64,000 nt of DNA from positions 2,233,008 through 2,297,007 of the forward strand of contig NZ_CP014480.1 of assembly GCF_001580365.1 (NCBI RefSeq). The letters are read 5' to 3'. Below are positions 16,140 to 23,691 of this stretch, piece by piece (the stretch's first letter is position 1; the number at the start of each line of letters is the position of its first letter). Source of the stretch: Kocuria turfanensis (GTDB taxonomy: Bacteria; Actinomycetota; Actinomycetes; Actinomycetales; Micrococcaceae). The translations under genes and the position numbers were made by a program. The notes under the pieces are model-generated. The model had not been told where the DNA came from, made no database searches, and was given only the letters and a program-made list of their open reading frames with translations.

Positions 16140-16838
16140 GTGCGCACGCCACCGAGCCGCCGGCAGGTCACCGCTGCCCGCACCGCCGGCGCCGCCCGCT
16201 GGAACGTGGTGCGCAAGGCGCTGCTGGCCGCCGGCCCTCTGTCCTCGGCCCTGTACGTGATCGCCACCGATGTGGTCGGCGCCGCTCGGTGGGACCACTA
16301 CCACCGCGCGCAGCGGATGGTCAGTGACCTCTTCGCCGTCGGCTCCCCGGCGCGTCCCGTGCTCAACGACCTGATGAAGGCCTACACGGCGCTGACGGTC
16401 GCCTTCGGGGCGGGCGTGTGGGCCTCGGCGGGCACCCAGCGGGCTCTGCGCGTCTCCGGGGGGATGCTGGCCGGCTACGGCGTGTCCAACATCGTGGCCG
16501 GCTTCTTCCCGTTGGAGCTCGACGACGACGCCTCGGTGCCGATGCACGTGGTCGTCACGAACGCGCAGCTGGTCCTGATGCTCGGGGCCATGGGCTCCGC
16601 TGCGGCGGGGCTCCACGGCCGGCTGCGAGGATACTGCATCGCGTCGCTGATCACGTCGGTGGCCATGGGGGCGGGGGCGTTCGCCGCTGCCCCGCGCGGG
16701 CCGTCCCTGGTGCTGGGGGTCGGGGAGCGGATCAGCATCGGCGCGTTCCTGCTGTGGACGGCCGTACTCGCCGTCGCCCTGTGGCGCTCGCCCGGTGCTG
16801 GGAACAGGTCCGGGGGCACGCCCTACGTCACCGGGTGA
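16140..16838 (+). CDS. DUF998 family membrane protein (paralogue B)
   Basis: 232-aa membrane protein; GTG start at 16140 chosen because a purine-rich GGACGAGG lies just upstream and the upstream frame is not conserved. It matches paralogue A position by position: KALLAAGPLSSALYVI with LLLACGPLSGLVYVLW, GSPARPVLND with GAPSKPVLDP, TVAFGAGVWASAG with VIAFGIGVWRSAG, and VGERISIGAFLLWTAVLAVALW with LDERIAFSAYFLWQAVLAGRLW (shown here as partial matches). The two genes diverge from a 206-base region, so one probably arose by inverted duplication. Confidence 0.82.
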   Translation: MRTPPSRRQVTAARTAGAARWNVVRKALLAAGPLSSALYVIATDVVGAARWDHYHRAQRMVSDLFAVGSPARPVLNDLMKAYTALTVAFGAGVWASAGTQRALRVSGGMLAGYGVSNIVAGFFPLELDDDASVPMHVVVTNAQLVLMLGAMGSAAAGLHGRLRGYCIASLITSVAMGAGAFAAAPRGPSLVLGVGERISIGAFLLWTAVLAVALWRSPGAGNRSGGTPYVTG

Positions 16839-16842
16839 GAGC

Positions 16843-16883
16843 GCCGCGGCGGCACCGGCCCGTCACAGAGCCGGCGCCGCGGC
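16843..16883 (+). terminator. Bidirectional hairpin between convergent genes
   Basis: GCCGCGGCG and CCGGC on the left pair with GCCGG and CGCCGCGGC on the right, with a three-base bulge. It fills the 49-base gap between the DUF998 stop and the stop of the old yellow enzyme gene. Confidence 0.6.
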
Positions 16884-16887
16884 CGGC

Positions 16888-17970
16888 TCAGGCCTCCGCG
16901 AACGGGTAGTCGGTGTAGCCCTCGGCGCCCTGGGAATAGAAGGTCCGCGGGTTCGGCACGTTCTCGGCGAGGCCCTCGGCCCACCGGCGGGCCAGATCGG
17001 GGTTGGCGATCGCGGGACGGCCGACGACGACGCCGTCCGCCACGTCCTCCTCGAGCAGCCGGACACCCTCCTCACGGCTGGTGGGGGTCCCGAAGCCGCT
17101 GTTGGCGAGGAACACCCCGCCGAAGGCGCGGCGCAGCCCCTGCACCAGCTCGCCCTCGGGCTCACGGTGCAGGACCGAGAGGTAGGCCAGGCCCAGGTCG
17201 GCCAGGCCGGTCACCAGAGCGGTGTAGGTGGCCACGACGTCCTCGTGCTCGAGCTCCCAGGCGTCCTGGATGTTGTGCTCCGGGGAGATCCGCAGGCCGA
17301 CCCGCTCCGCGCCGATCTCGTCGACCACGGCACGGACCACCTCGAGCACGAAGCGCGCACGGTTCTCGGGGGTGCCACCGTACTCGTCGGTGCGCTGGTT
17401 GGCGCCCGGGGCGAGGAACTCGTGCAGCAGGTAGCCGTTGGCGCCGTGGAGCTCCACGCCGTCCAGCCCCGCCTCGACCGCGTTGCGGGCCGCCCGCACG
17501 AAGGAGTCGACCACGCCGGGCAGCTCCTCGGTGGTCAGGGCGTGCGGCACGGGCAGCGCGGACTTGCCGCGGTAGGTGTGGATCTCGCCATCGATGGCGA
17601 CCGCGCTGGGCGCGACCGGCTGGGCGCCGCCGTTGAGGTCCGGGTGGGAGACCCGGCCGGCGTGCATGACCTGCATGAAGATCCGCCCGTCGGCGGCGTG
17701 CACGCTGTCGGCCACGCGCCGCCAGCCCTCGACCTGCTCGGGGGTCTGGATGCCGGGCTGGAAGGCGAAGCCCTGCCCGACCACGTCGGGGTAGGTGCCC
17801 TCGGTGACGATGAGGCCCATCGAGGCGCGCTGGGTGTAGTGCTCCACGTTGAGCTCGCCGGGGACGCCGTCGCGGCCGGAGCGCATCCGGGTCAGCGGCG
17901 CCATGACGAGACGGTTCGGCAGCCGCAGGGAACCGAGATCGAGCGGGGTGGTCAGGGAGGACTTCGGCAC
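16888..17970 (-). CDS. Alkene reductase, old yellow enzyme family
   Basis: FMN-dependent ene-reductase (NADH:flavin oxidoreductase), 360 aa TIM barrel. FMN and substrate residues are visible in MAPLTRMRS, TEGTYPDVVGQGF, HAGRVSHPD, GVELHGANGYLLHEFLAP (HxxN-type pair), NQRTDEYGG and GVVVGRPAIANPDLA. The GTG at 17970 is chosen over an ATG five codons upstream because GAAAGG sits seven bases before the GTG. Such enzymes reduce activated C=C bonds of enones, maleimides or nitro compounds and often answer to electrophile stress. The AraC-type gene just upstream on the same strand is the likely regulator. Confidence 0.92.
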   Translation of the reverse strand: MPKSSLTTPLDLGSLRLPNRLVMAPLTRMRSGRDGVPGELNVEHYTQRASMGLIVTEGTYPDVVGQGFAFQPGIQTPEQVEGWRRVADSVHAADGRIFMQVMHAGRVSHPDLNGGAQPVAPSAVAIDGEIHTYRGKSALPVPHALTTEELPGVVDSFVRAARNAVEAGLDGVELHGANGYLLHEFLAPGANQRTDEYGGTPENRARFVLEVVRAVVDEIGAERVGLRISPEHNIQDAWELEHEDVVATYTALVTGLADLGLAYLSVLHREPEGELVQGLRRAFGGVFLANSGFGTPTSREEGVRLLEEDVADGVVVGRPAIANPDLARRWAEGLAENVPNPRTFYSQGAEGYTDYPFAEA

Positions 17971-18122
17971 AGGGGAACCTTTCATCAGGGAACTGCTTCT
18001 TGCCGTGTCAACGGGATCGGAGGCCCAGATATTTTCGCCTCCGGTGTCTCCTCCCTCACATTCCCGGTGGGGGCCCGCCGTCAGGGCCGGGCCCCGGCAG
18101 GGCGCGGCGCCGCGGACACGTC

Positions 18123-18938
18123 CTACCCCGCGCGCGAGCGGCCGTAGCCGCGCGGGGTGGCGCCCAGGACCGAGCGGAACTCCCGGGTGAGATGGGCCTG
18201 GTCCGCGAAACCGAGCTCCGCGGCGAGCATCCCCAGGTCCGTGTCCGGGTCCGCGCGCATCCGTTCGGCGGCCTCCTGGAGCCGACGACGGCGCAGCAGC
18301 AGCTGCGGCGGCATCCCCACGAACCGGGCCGCGAGCCGTTGCAGCGAGCGCACGGACACGTGCAGCTCCCGCGCCAGAGCGCCCGGGCTCCGCGCCCCGG
18401 TGCCCGACTCGACCAGCTCCACCAGCCGGTTGGCCAGGACGCCGTCCCGCGCGGTCGCCGAGGGCAGTCCCGCCGCCCGGGCGCGGACGTGGTCCACGAG
18501 CAGCGCCGCGGCGCGCTCCCGCCGGGCGGCGGCGTCCCGGCCGGGGACGGCTCCGGCCATCGACTCCGCCACGGCGCGGTGCAGTCCCGGCGCCTCGAGC
18601 GGCACCGACCCGTCGAGCAGACCGGCCGGGCGCTCCGTGAACAGCAGGACCCCCGCCGGGCGCAGCAGCGCGCCGACCGCCCAGCCCTGCCCGGTCAGCA
18701 CCCGGGTGGACGCGCGGGTCGTGGGCCCGTGCAGCGCCACACCCTCGGGTTCGACCACCACGTTGCTCGCCGGATAGCCCAGCACCAGCTGCTCGACGCG
18801 TTCCCCCGCCGGCAGGTTCCACTCGGGGATCCACAGCTGCCGGACGAGGTGGACGACGTCGTCGGGCGCGGGAAGGCGCGTCACCGTGGCGTGCGGTCCC
18901 GGGGTGAGGTGGCCCCGCGTGGTGGGCGGCTCGCTCAT
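18123..18938 (-). CDS. AraC family transcriptional regulator
   Basis: 271 aa. The C-terminal ~100 residues form the double helix-turn-helix domain: LARELHVSVRSLQRLAARFVG is the first HTH, and LGMLAAELGFADQAHLTREFR the second with the typical DQAHLTREFR signature; GATPRGY closes it. The N-terminal ~165 residues are a DUF6597-like sensing region (LVRQLWIPEWNLPAGERVEQLV) of unknown ligand. It precedes the old yellow enzyme gene by about 150 bases on the same strand. The start fits a leaderless TACGCT element. Confidence 0.9.
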   Translation of the reverse strand: MSEPPTTRGHLTPGPHATVTRLPAPDDVVHLVRQLWIPEWNLPAGERVEQLVLGYPASNVVVEPEGVALHGPTTRASTRVLTGQGWAVGALLRPAGVLLFTERPAGLLDGSVPLEAPGLHRAVAESMAGAVPGRDAAARRERAAALLVDHVRARAAGLPSATARDGVLANRLVELVESGTGARSPGALARELHVSVRSLQRLAARFVGMPPQLLLRRRRLQEAAERMRADPDTDLGMLAAELGFADQAHLTREFRSVLGATPRGYGRSRAG

Positions 18939-18950
18939 GACCCGAGCGTA
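18939..18950 (-). promoter_or_regulatory. Leaderless -10 for the AraC regulator gene
   Basis: TACGCT on the minus strand (18950-18945) ends six bases before the ATG at 18938. The short region up to 19018 also holds the divergent -10 of the VOC gene, so the two promoters are back to back. Confidence 0.45.
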
Positions 18951-19006
18951 GCCACCGCTCCTTCTCGGATGTCGGGAATCTTCAAGACCGCGCCGGACCC
19001 GCGTCC

Positions 19007-19018
19007 TAGGCTCGCGGC
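19007..19018 (+). promoter_or_regulatory. Leaderless -10 for the VOC gene
   Basis: TAGGCT at 19007-19012 followed by six bases and ATG 19019; no Shine-Dalgarno sequence present. Confidence 0.5.
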
Positions 19019-19543
19019 ATGAGCACAGAACAGAGCGTCCGCGGCGTCACCGGGGCGCACACGACCGACGGCACTCCGCACGGTTTCACGTCCCTCACCC
19101 CGTTCCTCGCCGTGGTGGACGCCGCCGCGGCGATCGACTTCTGCACCCGCGTCTTCGGGGCCGTCCTCGTCGACCGCACCGACATGCCCGGCCCGGACGG
19201 GACGCCCGTGGTGGTGCACGCGACGCTGGACCTCGGCAACGGTCGCCTCCAGCTCGGCGAGGTGAATCCCGGCTTCCACCTCGTCCCGCCGCCGGGCGGC
19301 GACGACGCGTGCTACTCGTTGGGCCTCTACGTCCCGGACGTCGACGACGTGGTGGCGCGCGCCGTCGCGGCCGGCGCCACGGTGCGCGAACCCGTCAGCG
19401 CGTTCGTCTCGGGGGACCGGTACGGCAGCATCCGCGACCCGTTCGGCATCCGCTGGTCGATCATGACGCGGGTCGAGGACCTCTCGGACGAGGAGAGCAG
19501 CGCCCGCGTGGCCGAGTGGGCGGCGTCCTTCGGCCAGGAGTGA
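19019..19543 (+). CDS. VOC family protein, PhnB/glyoxalase-like
   Basis: 174 aa, vicinal oxygen chelate fold of PhnB type: SLTPFLAVVDAAAAIDFCTRVFGA opens the first beta-alpha-beta-beta-beta unit (cited as SLTPFLAVVDAA and AIDFCTRVFGA), and SGDRYGSIRDPFGIRWSIMTR closes the second with the DPFG(I/H)xW signature. Family members bind a metal and may act on glyoxal adducts, antibiotics or nothing known. The C-terminal tail LSDEESSARVAEW is typical of actinobacterial members. Divergent from the AraC regulator, convergent with another VOC gene. Confidence 0.85.
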   Translation: MSTEQSVRGVTGAHTTDGTPHGFTSLTPFLAVVDAAAAIDFCTRVFGAVLVDRTDMPGPDGTPVVVHATLDLGNGRLQLGEVNPGFHLVPPPGGDDACYSLGLYVPDVDDVVARAVAAGATVREPVSAFVSGDRYGSIRDPFGIRWSIMTRVEDLSDEESSARVAEWAASFGQE

Positions 19544-19576
19544 ACCCGGCGTCCGCCGGCCCCGGGCACACCGTGC

Positions 19577-19999
19577 TCAGGCCGGGACGAAGAGCTCCAG
19601 GGCGATGTTGTCCGGGTCGCGGAACTCCAGGATGTGGCCCACCCCGATGTCCTTGATCCCGTGGTGAGCGACCCCCAGGCCCTCCAGTACGACGACCGCG
19701 TCCTCCAGCTCGGTCCTGGACGCCACAGTGAAGCACAGGTGGTCCAGACCCACCCGGTCCTCGTCGTAGCGGTCCGCCCCGGGAGCCACCGGGCGCAGCC
19801 CCAGCAGGCCCCCGCCGAACTTGTAGATGACGCCGCCGAACAGGAAGGACAGCTGCTCCCTGGTCTGCTGGTCGGCATCGGAGGGAGGTGCCTCGAAGGC
19901 CGTCTCGAAGCCGAACACGGCGTCATAGAAGGCGCGGGAACGATCGATGTCGGTGACCGTGAGGCGGACGTGGGCGTAGTCGGAGGCGTTGATGGGCAC
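19577..19999 (-). CDS. VOC family protein
   Basis: 140-aa single VOC domain. It shows HVRLTVTDIDRSRAFYDAVFG at the N-terminus, DHLCFTVASRTELEDAV in the middle and LEFRDPDNIALELFVP at the end; His10, His-88 region and the Glu of LELF make a plausible metal triad. The start is GTG at 19999 with AGGAG seven bases upstream. It is not closely related to the convergent VOC gene. Substrate unknown. Confidence 0.87.
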   Translation of the reverse strand: MPINASDYAHVRLTVTDIDRSRAFYDAVFGFETAFEAPPSDADQQTREQLSFLFGGVIYKFGGGLLGLRPVAPGADRYDEDRVGLDHLCFTVASRTELEDAVVVLEGLGVAHHGIKDIGVGHILEFRDPDNIALELFVPA

Positions 20000-20341
20000 A
20001 GTGTTCTCCTGTGTCGTGCGGGTCGTGCTCCGGACGGGCGTGCACCTCGGGCAACATCGCCCGGGGCCAGGACTCGCACTCTACGGGGCCCCTCGCTCCG
20101 GGGCGAGGGTCGCCGAGCCCTCCCGCTGGGCACCGGGTCCGGATCCCGTGCGCGGACTCCTCAGCACCGCGCACGGGACCCGGTGTCCGGGACGCATCAC
20201 CGGCCGCCGGCCCTCCAGCCCGCGCCCGGCGACCACCAGCACTCCCTGGTGTCCCGGGGGAACCCCGCAGGACCCAGACAACCACCACGGGCTGAAGCGC
20301 ACCTGAAGCGGGACGTCACGAGTTCCCCGCCGCGCCGCGGC
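20000..20341. other. 342-base gap with a large hairpin, no gene seen
   Basis: The gap lies downstream of the fructosamine-kinase-like gene and upstream of the VOC gene, both on the minus strand. Open frames present are GC shadows. It holds a strong interrupted inverted repeat at 20131-20185 and smaller stems such as CACCAG/CTGGTG near 20235-20252. The VOC promoter should be near 20000-20060. Confidence 0.4.
20131..20185. repeat. Interrupted inverted repeat (8 + 11 bp stem)
   Basis: CACCGGGT and CCCGTGCGCGG, separated by six bases, pair exactly with CCGCGCACGGG and ACCCGGTG on the other arm, leaving an 11-base loop ACTCCTCAGCA. It may be a transcript-end structure of the minus-strand gene ending at 20342 or a structured leader of the next gene; neither arm has a T tract. 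Confidence 0.5.
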
Positions 20342-21211
20342 TCAGCCCCGCAGCCGCAGCAGCGCCCTCGTCGTCGCGTCCCCGTACCCACCGCCGAACC
20401 GCACGGCGTGCACCAGCAGCGGGGGCAGCTGGTACCACGGCACCCGGTCCTCCCAGCCCGGGGCGAGCGGGTGCTGCGCGTGGTAGGCGGCCAGGCACTC
20501 CTCGCCGAAGCCGCCGAAGAGCAGCATCATCGCGATGTCGACCTCCCGGTGCCCCCAGTACGCCGACGGGTCGATCAGCCAGTTCCGTCCCTCGGCGTCC
20601 ACGAGCCGGTTGCCGGCCCAGAGGTCGCCGTGCACGAGCGTCGGCGGCCCGTCGGGCCCGGCGAGCTCGCGGGCCCGCGGCGCGAGCTCCTCCAGGAGGT
20701 CCGCGGCACGCGGGTCGATCCGGCCGGACGCGACCGCGTCCTGCATCAGCGGCCGGATCCGCCGCTCGAGCAGGAACTCCGCCCAGTCCTGCGTCGGGGA
20801 CAGGTCCACCTCGAAGGAGCCGATCCGACCGGGCAGCTCCGGGGCCAGCGCGCCGAAGGCCGGTCCCTGGACGCGGTGCAGGTCCGCCAGCCCCCGCCCG
20901 AAGGCCTCCTCGGTCCCGGGCCGGCGGGGGCCGGCGGACTCCTCGATCCACTCGAGGACGATGCCGTCCTCCGTCCAGCGCACCACCTCCGGCACCCCGA
21001 GGGACTCCGGTGCGTGCTCGCGCAGGGCCTGCAGCCCGGCGACCTCCACGGCCATCATCCCGGCGGGCGGGTCCGCCATCGTCTTGGCGAACAGGGGGCC
21101 GCGGGTCGTCTCGAGGCGGAACGCGGCGGCGGTGTCACCGCCGCCGAGCGGGCGGGCGCGGCGGACGCCGAGGCCGTCGATGAGGGCAGGGGGCAGGTCC
21201 GGGGAGGTCAT
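20342..21211 (-). CDS. Fructosamine kinase family protein
   Basis: 289-aa aminoglycoside-phosphotransferase-like kinase of the fructosamine-3-kinase family, thought to phosphorylate glycated amines for deglycation. Visible motifs: LGGGDTAAAFRL (nucleotide loop), LFAKTM (ATP lysine), LVHGDLWAGN (catalytic Brenner-type loop) and LIDPSAYWGHREVDIAM (metal Asp with the family-typical YWGHRE). TAGAAC lies seven bases before the ATG, so a leaderless start is possible, although GGGAGG also sits very close. It follows the emfourin gene by 93 bases and may or may not share its transcript. Confidence 0.88.
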   Translation of the reverse strand: MTSPDLPPALIDGLGVRRARPLGGGDTAAAFRLETTRGPLFAKTMADPPAGMMAVEVAGLQALREHAPESLGVPEVVRWTEDGIVLEWIEESAGPRRPGTEEAFGRGLADLHRVQGPAFGALAPELPGRIGSFEVDLSPTQDWAEFLLERRIRPLMQDAVASGRIDPRAADLLEELAPRARELAGPDGPPTLVHGDLWAGNRLVDAEGRNWLIDPSAYWGHREVDIAMMLLFGGFGEECLAAYHAQHPLAPGWEDRVPWYQLPPLLVHAVRFGGGYGDATTRALLRLRG

Positions 21212-21304
21212 GCCTCCCGTTCTACTGCATGCTCGGCCGCACGGCGCAGCAGTGGTGCCCGGAGGCGGTGCACACGCTGTCGAACCGGAGCGTCCGGACC
21301 TGCC

Positions 21305-21637
21305 TCACTGCTCGCCGCCGGCCTCGCACTGGTCGGCGCAGTCGCGCAGCCGCTCCAGGAGCTCCCGGGCCACCGGATCCTCGTCGAACTCGCCCACCAC
21401 GAGGCGTCGCACCCCGGAGTCCTCCTGGATCTCGATGACGTAGGTCTGCTGGTCGGCCGCGCCCTCCGGGATCGTCGGGTCGGCCGACGACAGCCGGTGC
21501 GTGCAGACGGTGTCGAAGAGACCGAGCAGCTCCTCGCGCCGGGCCGGGGGCAGGGCTTCCGTCTCGAAGGACCGCTCCGCGACCAGACCGGGGAAGTATG
21601 CGATGCCGCCTTCCACGTGGTACCGCACTCTGGCCAT
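21305..21637 (-). CDS. Emfourin-like protealysin inhibitor
   Basis: About 110 aa, matching the emfourin (M4in) family by pattern: RVRYHVEGGIAYFPGL near the N-terminus, LPPARREELLGLF, then QQTYVIEIQEDSG and RRLVVGEFDEDPVARELLERL. Emfourins are small cytosolic inhibitors encoded next to protealysin-like M4 proteases, and this gene lies directly downstream of exactly such a protease, 72 bases away on the same strand. The ATG at 21637 is preferred; another lies three codons upstream. Three cysteines, two in CADQC near the C-terminus, are not typical and may be worth noting. Inhibition of the neighbouring protease is inferred from family and position. Confidence 0.82.
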   Translation of the reverse strand: MARVRYHVEGGIAYFPGLVAERSFETEALPPARREELLGLFDTVCTHRLSSADPTIPEGAADQQTYVIEIQEDSGVRRLVVGEFDEDPVARELLERLRDCADQCEAGGEQ

Positions 21638-21712
21638 GGCGGGCACCGTCCCTTCCTCGGACGCGGATGGTCCGGGCGCCTCCGCGCAGAGGGCCGACGA
21701 GCCCGGGCCGGA

Positions 21713-23071
21713 TCACTTCCCGAGTGTACTCGCGGCGCCCTGCCGGGTCAGGTGCCAGCACCCGTCCGCCCCCGTGAAGGTGGACATGGCACCGGTGGCG
21801 GCGTCACCGGCCAGGGTGCCCGCGTACTGGGCCGGACCGTCGTCGAAGCTGAGCAGCAGCGTGCCGTCCTGCTGATGCCACCTGCCCGCGAGATCACCGC
21901 TGAAGGAGCCGTCCTCGTGGAACGCCAACGTCGCTCGTGCGTAGGAACCCGTGCAGCCCCAGCTGTAGTGCAGCACCCACACGTCCGCGACCGGTTCCGC
22001 GGCGGGTGCGATCTCCACCGCGATGCCGACCTGCTGCCAGGCGTCCTCCACCACCGCCCGCTCGGCGGGTCCGTGCAGCGCGGCGGCGTGCTTGATCGTG
22101 AGCCGCGCGAAGTCCTGGAAGCGGGCGACCCGGCGCAGGCGCCGCAGCTCGAGGTCCCGCATCGCGGCGTACCAGATGCGACCGGCCTTCTCCCAGGTGT
22201 ATCCGCCCAGCCCGGTCGCCACCAGGTAGAAGGCCCGGTTGGGGATGCCGGAGTTGATGTGCACGCCGCCGTTGTCGCTGAGCGTCTCCACGAAGCGGGA
22301 CATGTGGTCCGGCTGGGGGTCCTTGCCGAGCACGGCGTCGTCGAACGCCGTTCCGGGGGCCTTCATCGAGCGCAGGCCGACGCCGTTGACGGCGCTCGTG
22401 AACAGCCCGGCCCCGATCACCCAGTCCGCCTCCGCGGCGGTCTGCCGGGGCACTGCGACGTACTGCTTGATCATGGCCCCGATGACGTCGGAGAAGTGCT
22501 CGTTGAGCGCCCCGGCCTGGTGCATGTACAGGAGGTCGGACTCGTGCGTGGTGACACCGTGGCCCAGCTCGTGGCCGATGACGTCCACCGCGGCCGTGAA
22601 GCGGTTGAAGTACTGGCCGTCCCCGTCGCCGAAGATCATCTGCCGCCCGTCCCAGGCCGCGTTGTTGTACCTCTCCCGGTAGTGGACCGTGGCGAGCAGC
22701 GGCATGCCGGCGTCGTCGAGCGAGTGCCGCCCGAAGACCTCCCGCAGCAGGTCGACCGTGGCACCCAGCCCGTCGTACGCCTCGTCGACGGCGAGGTCGC
22801 CGGTGGGCGGCTCCCCCTCCGAGCGCACCGGGGTGCCCGGCAGTTCGCCGGTGTTGCGGGCCGTGTGGACCGTGCGCCTCGTGTGGGCCGCCGCCCGCGC
22901 CACGACGCCGCCCGCGGTCAGGTCGGTGATCAGCCGCTCGGCCCGGACGGTCGTGTCCACGGACAGGGCGGCCAGGGCGATCCTGCGGGTCCGCTCGTCG
23001 CCGTGCTCGGCCATGTGCTCGTGCACGAACGGCGGAATGACCCCGCAGATGGCCCCGTGTGCGTGCTGCAT
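21713..23071 (-). CDS. Protealysin-like M4 family metallopeptidase with extra C-terminal module
   Basis: 452-aa zinc metallopeptidase of the thermolysin clan. There is no signal peptide; the N-terminus CGVIPPFVHEHMAEHG is the short protealysin-type propeptide with its PP(Y/F) motif. The zinc site is HELGH at 167-171 with GALNEHFSDV (Glu191) as third ligand, and the later GVHINSGIPNRAFY and active-site histidine region are present. The last ~95 residues (from WVLHYSWGCTG) are an added beta-rich domain that also occurs as a separate protein encoded just upstream. GGAGGAG precedes the ATG at 23071; the frame upstream of it is not conserved. Order of transcription is module protein, protease, inhibitor. 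Confidence 0.92.
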   Translation of the reverse strand: MQHAHGAICGVIPPFVHEHMAEHGDERTRRIALAALSVDTTVRAERLITDLTAGGVVARAAAHTRRTVHTARNTGELPGTPVRSEGEPPTGDLAVDEAYDGLGATVDLLREVFGRHSLDDAGMPLLATVHYRERYNNAAWDGRQMIFGDGDGQYFNRFTAAVDVIGHELGHGVTTHESDLLYMHQAGALNEHFSDVIGAMIKQYVAVPRQTAAEADWVIGAGLFTSAVNGVGLRSMKAPGTAFDDAVLGKDPQPDHMSRFVETLSDNGGVHINSGIPNRAFYLVATGLGGYTWEKAGRIWYAAMRDLELRRLRRVARFQDFARLTIKHAAALHGPAERAVVEDAWQQVGIAVEIAPAAEPVADVWVLHYSWGCTGSYARATLAFHEDGSFSGDLAGRWHQQDGTLLLSFDDGPAQYAGTLAGDAATGAMSTFTGADGCWHLTRQGAASTLGK

Positions 23072-23097
23072 GGTGCTCTCCTCCCGACGCTCGCGCA

Positions 23098-23487
23098 TCA
23101 GATCCGGTTTCCCGCGGCGTCCAGCTCGGCGGGTGCGGCCTCGCCGGGCTCGGCCCTGCGGCCGGCGACGTCGGCGGGCTGGTCGGCTCCGCGGTCCGAC
23201 GGCTCCGCGGAGCCGGCCGCGCCCTGCTCGATCAGGTACCAGCAGCCGTTCAGCGAGCCGTCGAAGGTGGACATGGCGCCCGTGCCCACACGGCCGGTCA
23301 CCGTTCCGCCGTACTGGGCCGGCCCGTCGGCGAAGCGGAGCAGCAGGGTCCCGTCCAGCTGCCGCCAGGAACCGGAGAAGCCGCCGCCCGAGAAGGTGCC
23401 CTCCGCCCGGAAGTCGAAGCTCGTCCGCCCGTAGTTCCCGGTGCAGCCCCAGCTGTAGTGGAGCACCCAGGTACCGGAGATCGCCAC
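23098..23487 (-). CDS. Stand-alone copy of the protease C-terminal module
   Basis: 129 aa. Residues about 6-95 are nearly the same module as the protease C-terminus: shared WVLHYSWGCTG, FSG, DGTLLL-FxDGPAQY and TGAMSTF, then GCWYL for GCWHL. It looks like a small all-beta barrel (lipocalin or avidin-like in pattern), with two conserved cysteines. A polar Ala/Glu/Asp-rich tail follows. The start is GTG at 23487 with AGGAGGAAAGG upstream. It ends 27 bases before the protease start, so the two are surely cotranscribed. Function unknown; a regulator or partner of the protease is a reasonable guess. Confidence 0.8.
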   Translation of the reverse strand: MAISGTWVLHYSWGCTGNYGRTSFDFRAEGTFSGGGFSGSWRQLDGTLLLRFADGPAQYGGTVTGRVGTGAMSTFDGSLNGCWYLIEQGAAGSAEPSDRGADQPADVAGRRAEPGEAAPAELDAAGNRI

Positions 23488-23580
23488 CGTCCCACCCCTT
23501 TCCTCCTGCGGCACAGGGGTGCTGGAGCGGCTGCCGGTCACTGGACCTCGCCACCCGTGGCACCACTGCTCCGCCGTGGC

Positions 23581-23606
23581 GGCCCCCGGGCGTCCGTCCG
23601 GGGGCC
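23581..23606 (-). terminator. 9-bp hairpin after the PKD-like gene
   Basis: GGCCCCCGG, loop GCGTCCGT, CCGGGGGCC. It is 86 bases past the stop of the secreted PKD-like gene and upstream of the module gene, so it probably separates the two transcription units. Confidence 0.6.
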
Positions 23607-23691
23607 GGTCACCGGTTCGTCGGCGGGGCCGGGAACCGCTGTGCACCGATCGTGCCACTCGGGTCGGACGGCCCAACAGCCGCCGCGCGGG

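Noticed and set aside
19634..23434. A 1266-codon open frame on the plus strand across the kinase, inhibitor and protease genes
   Set aside because: Antisense to five supported genes; composition is His/Arg/Val/Gly filler with no domain.
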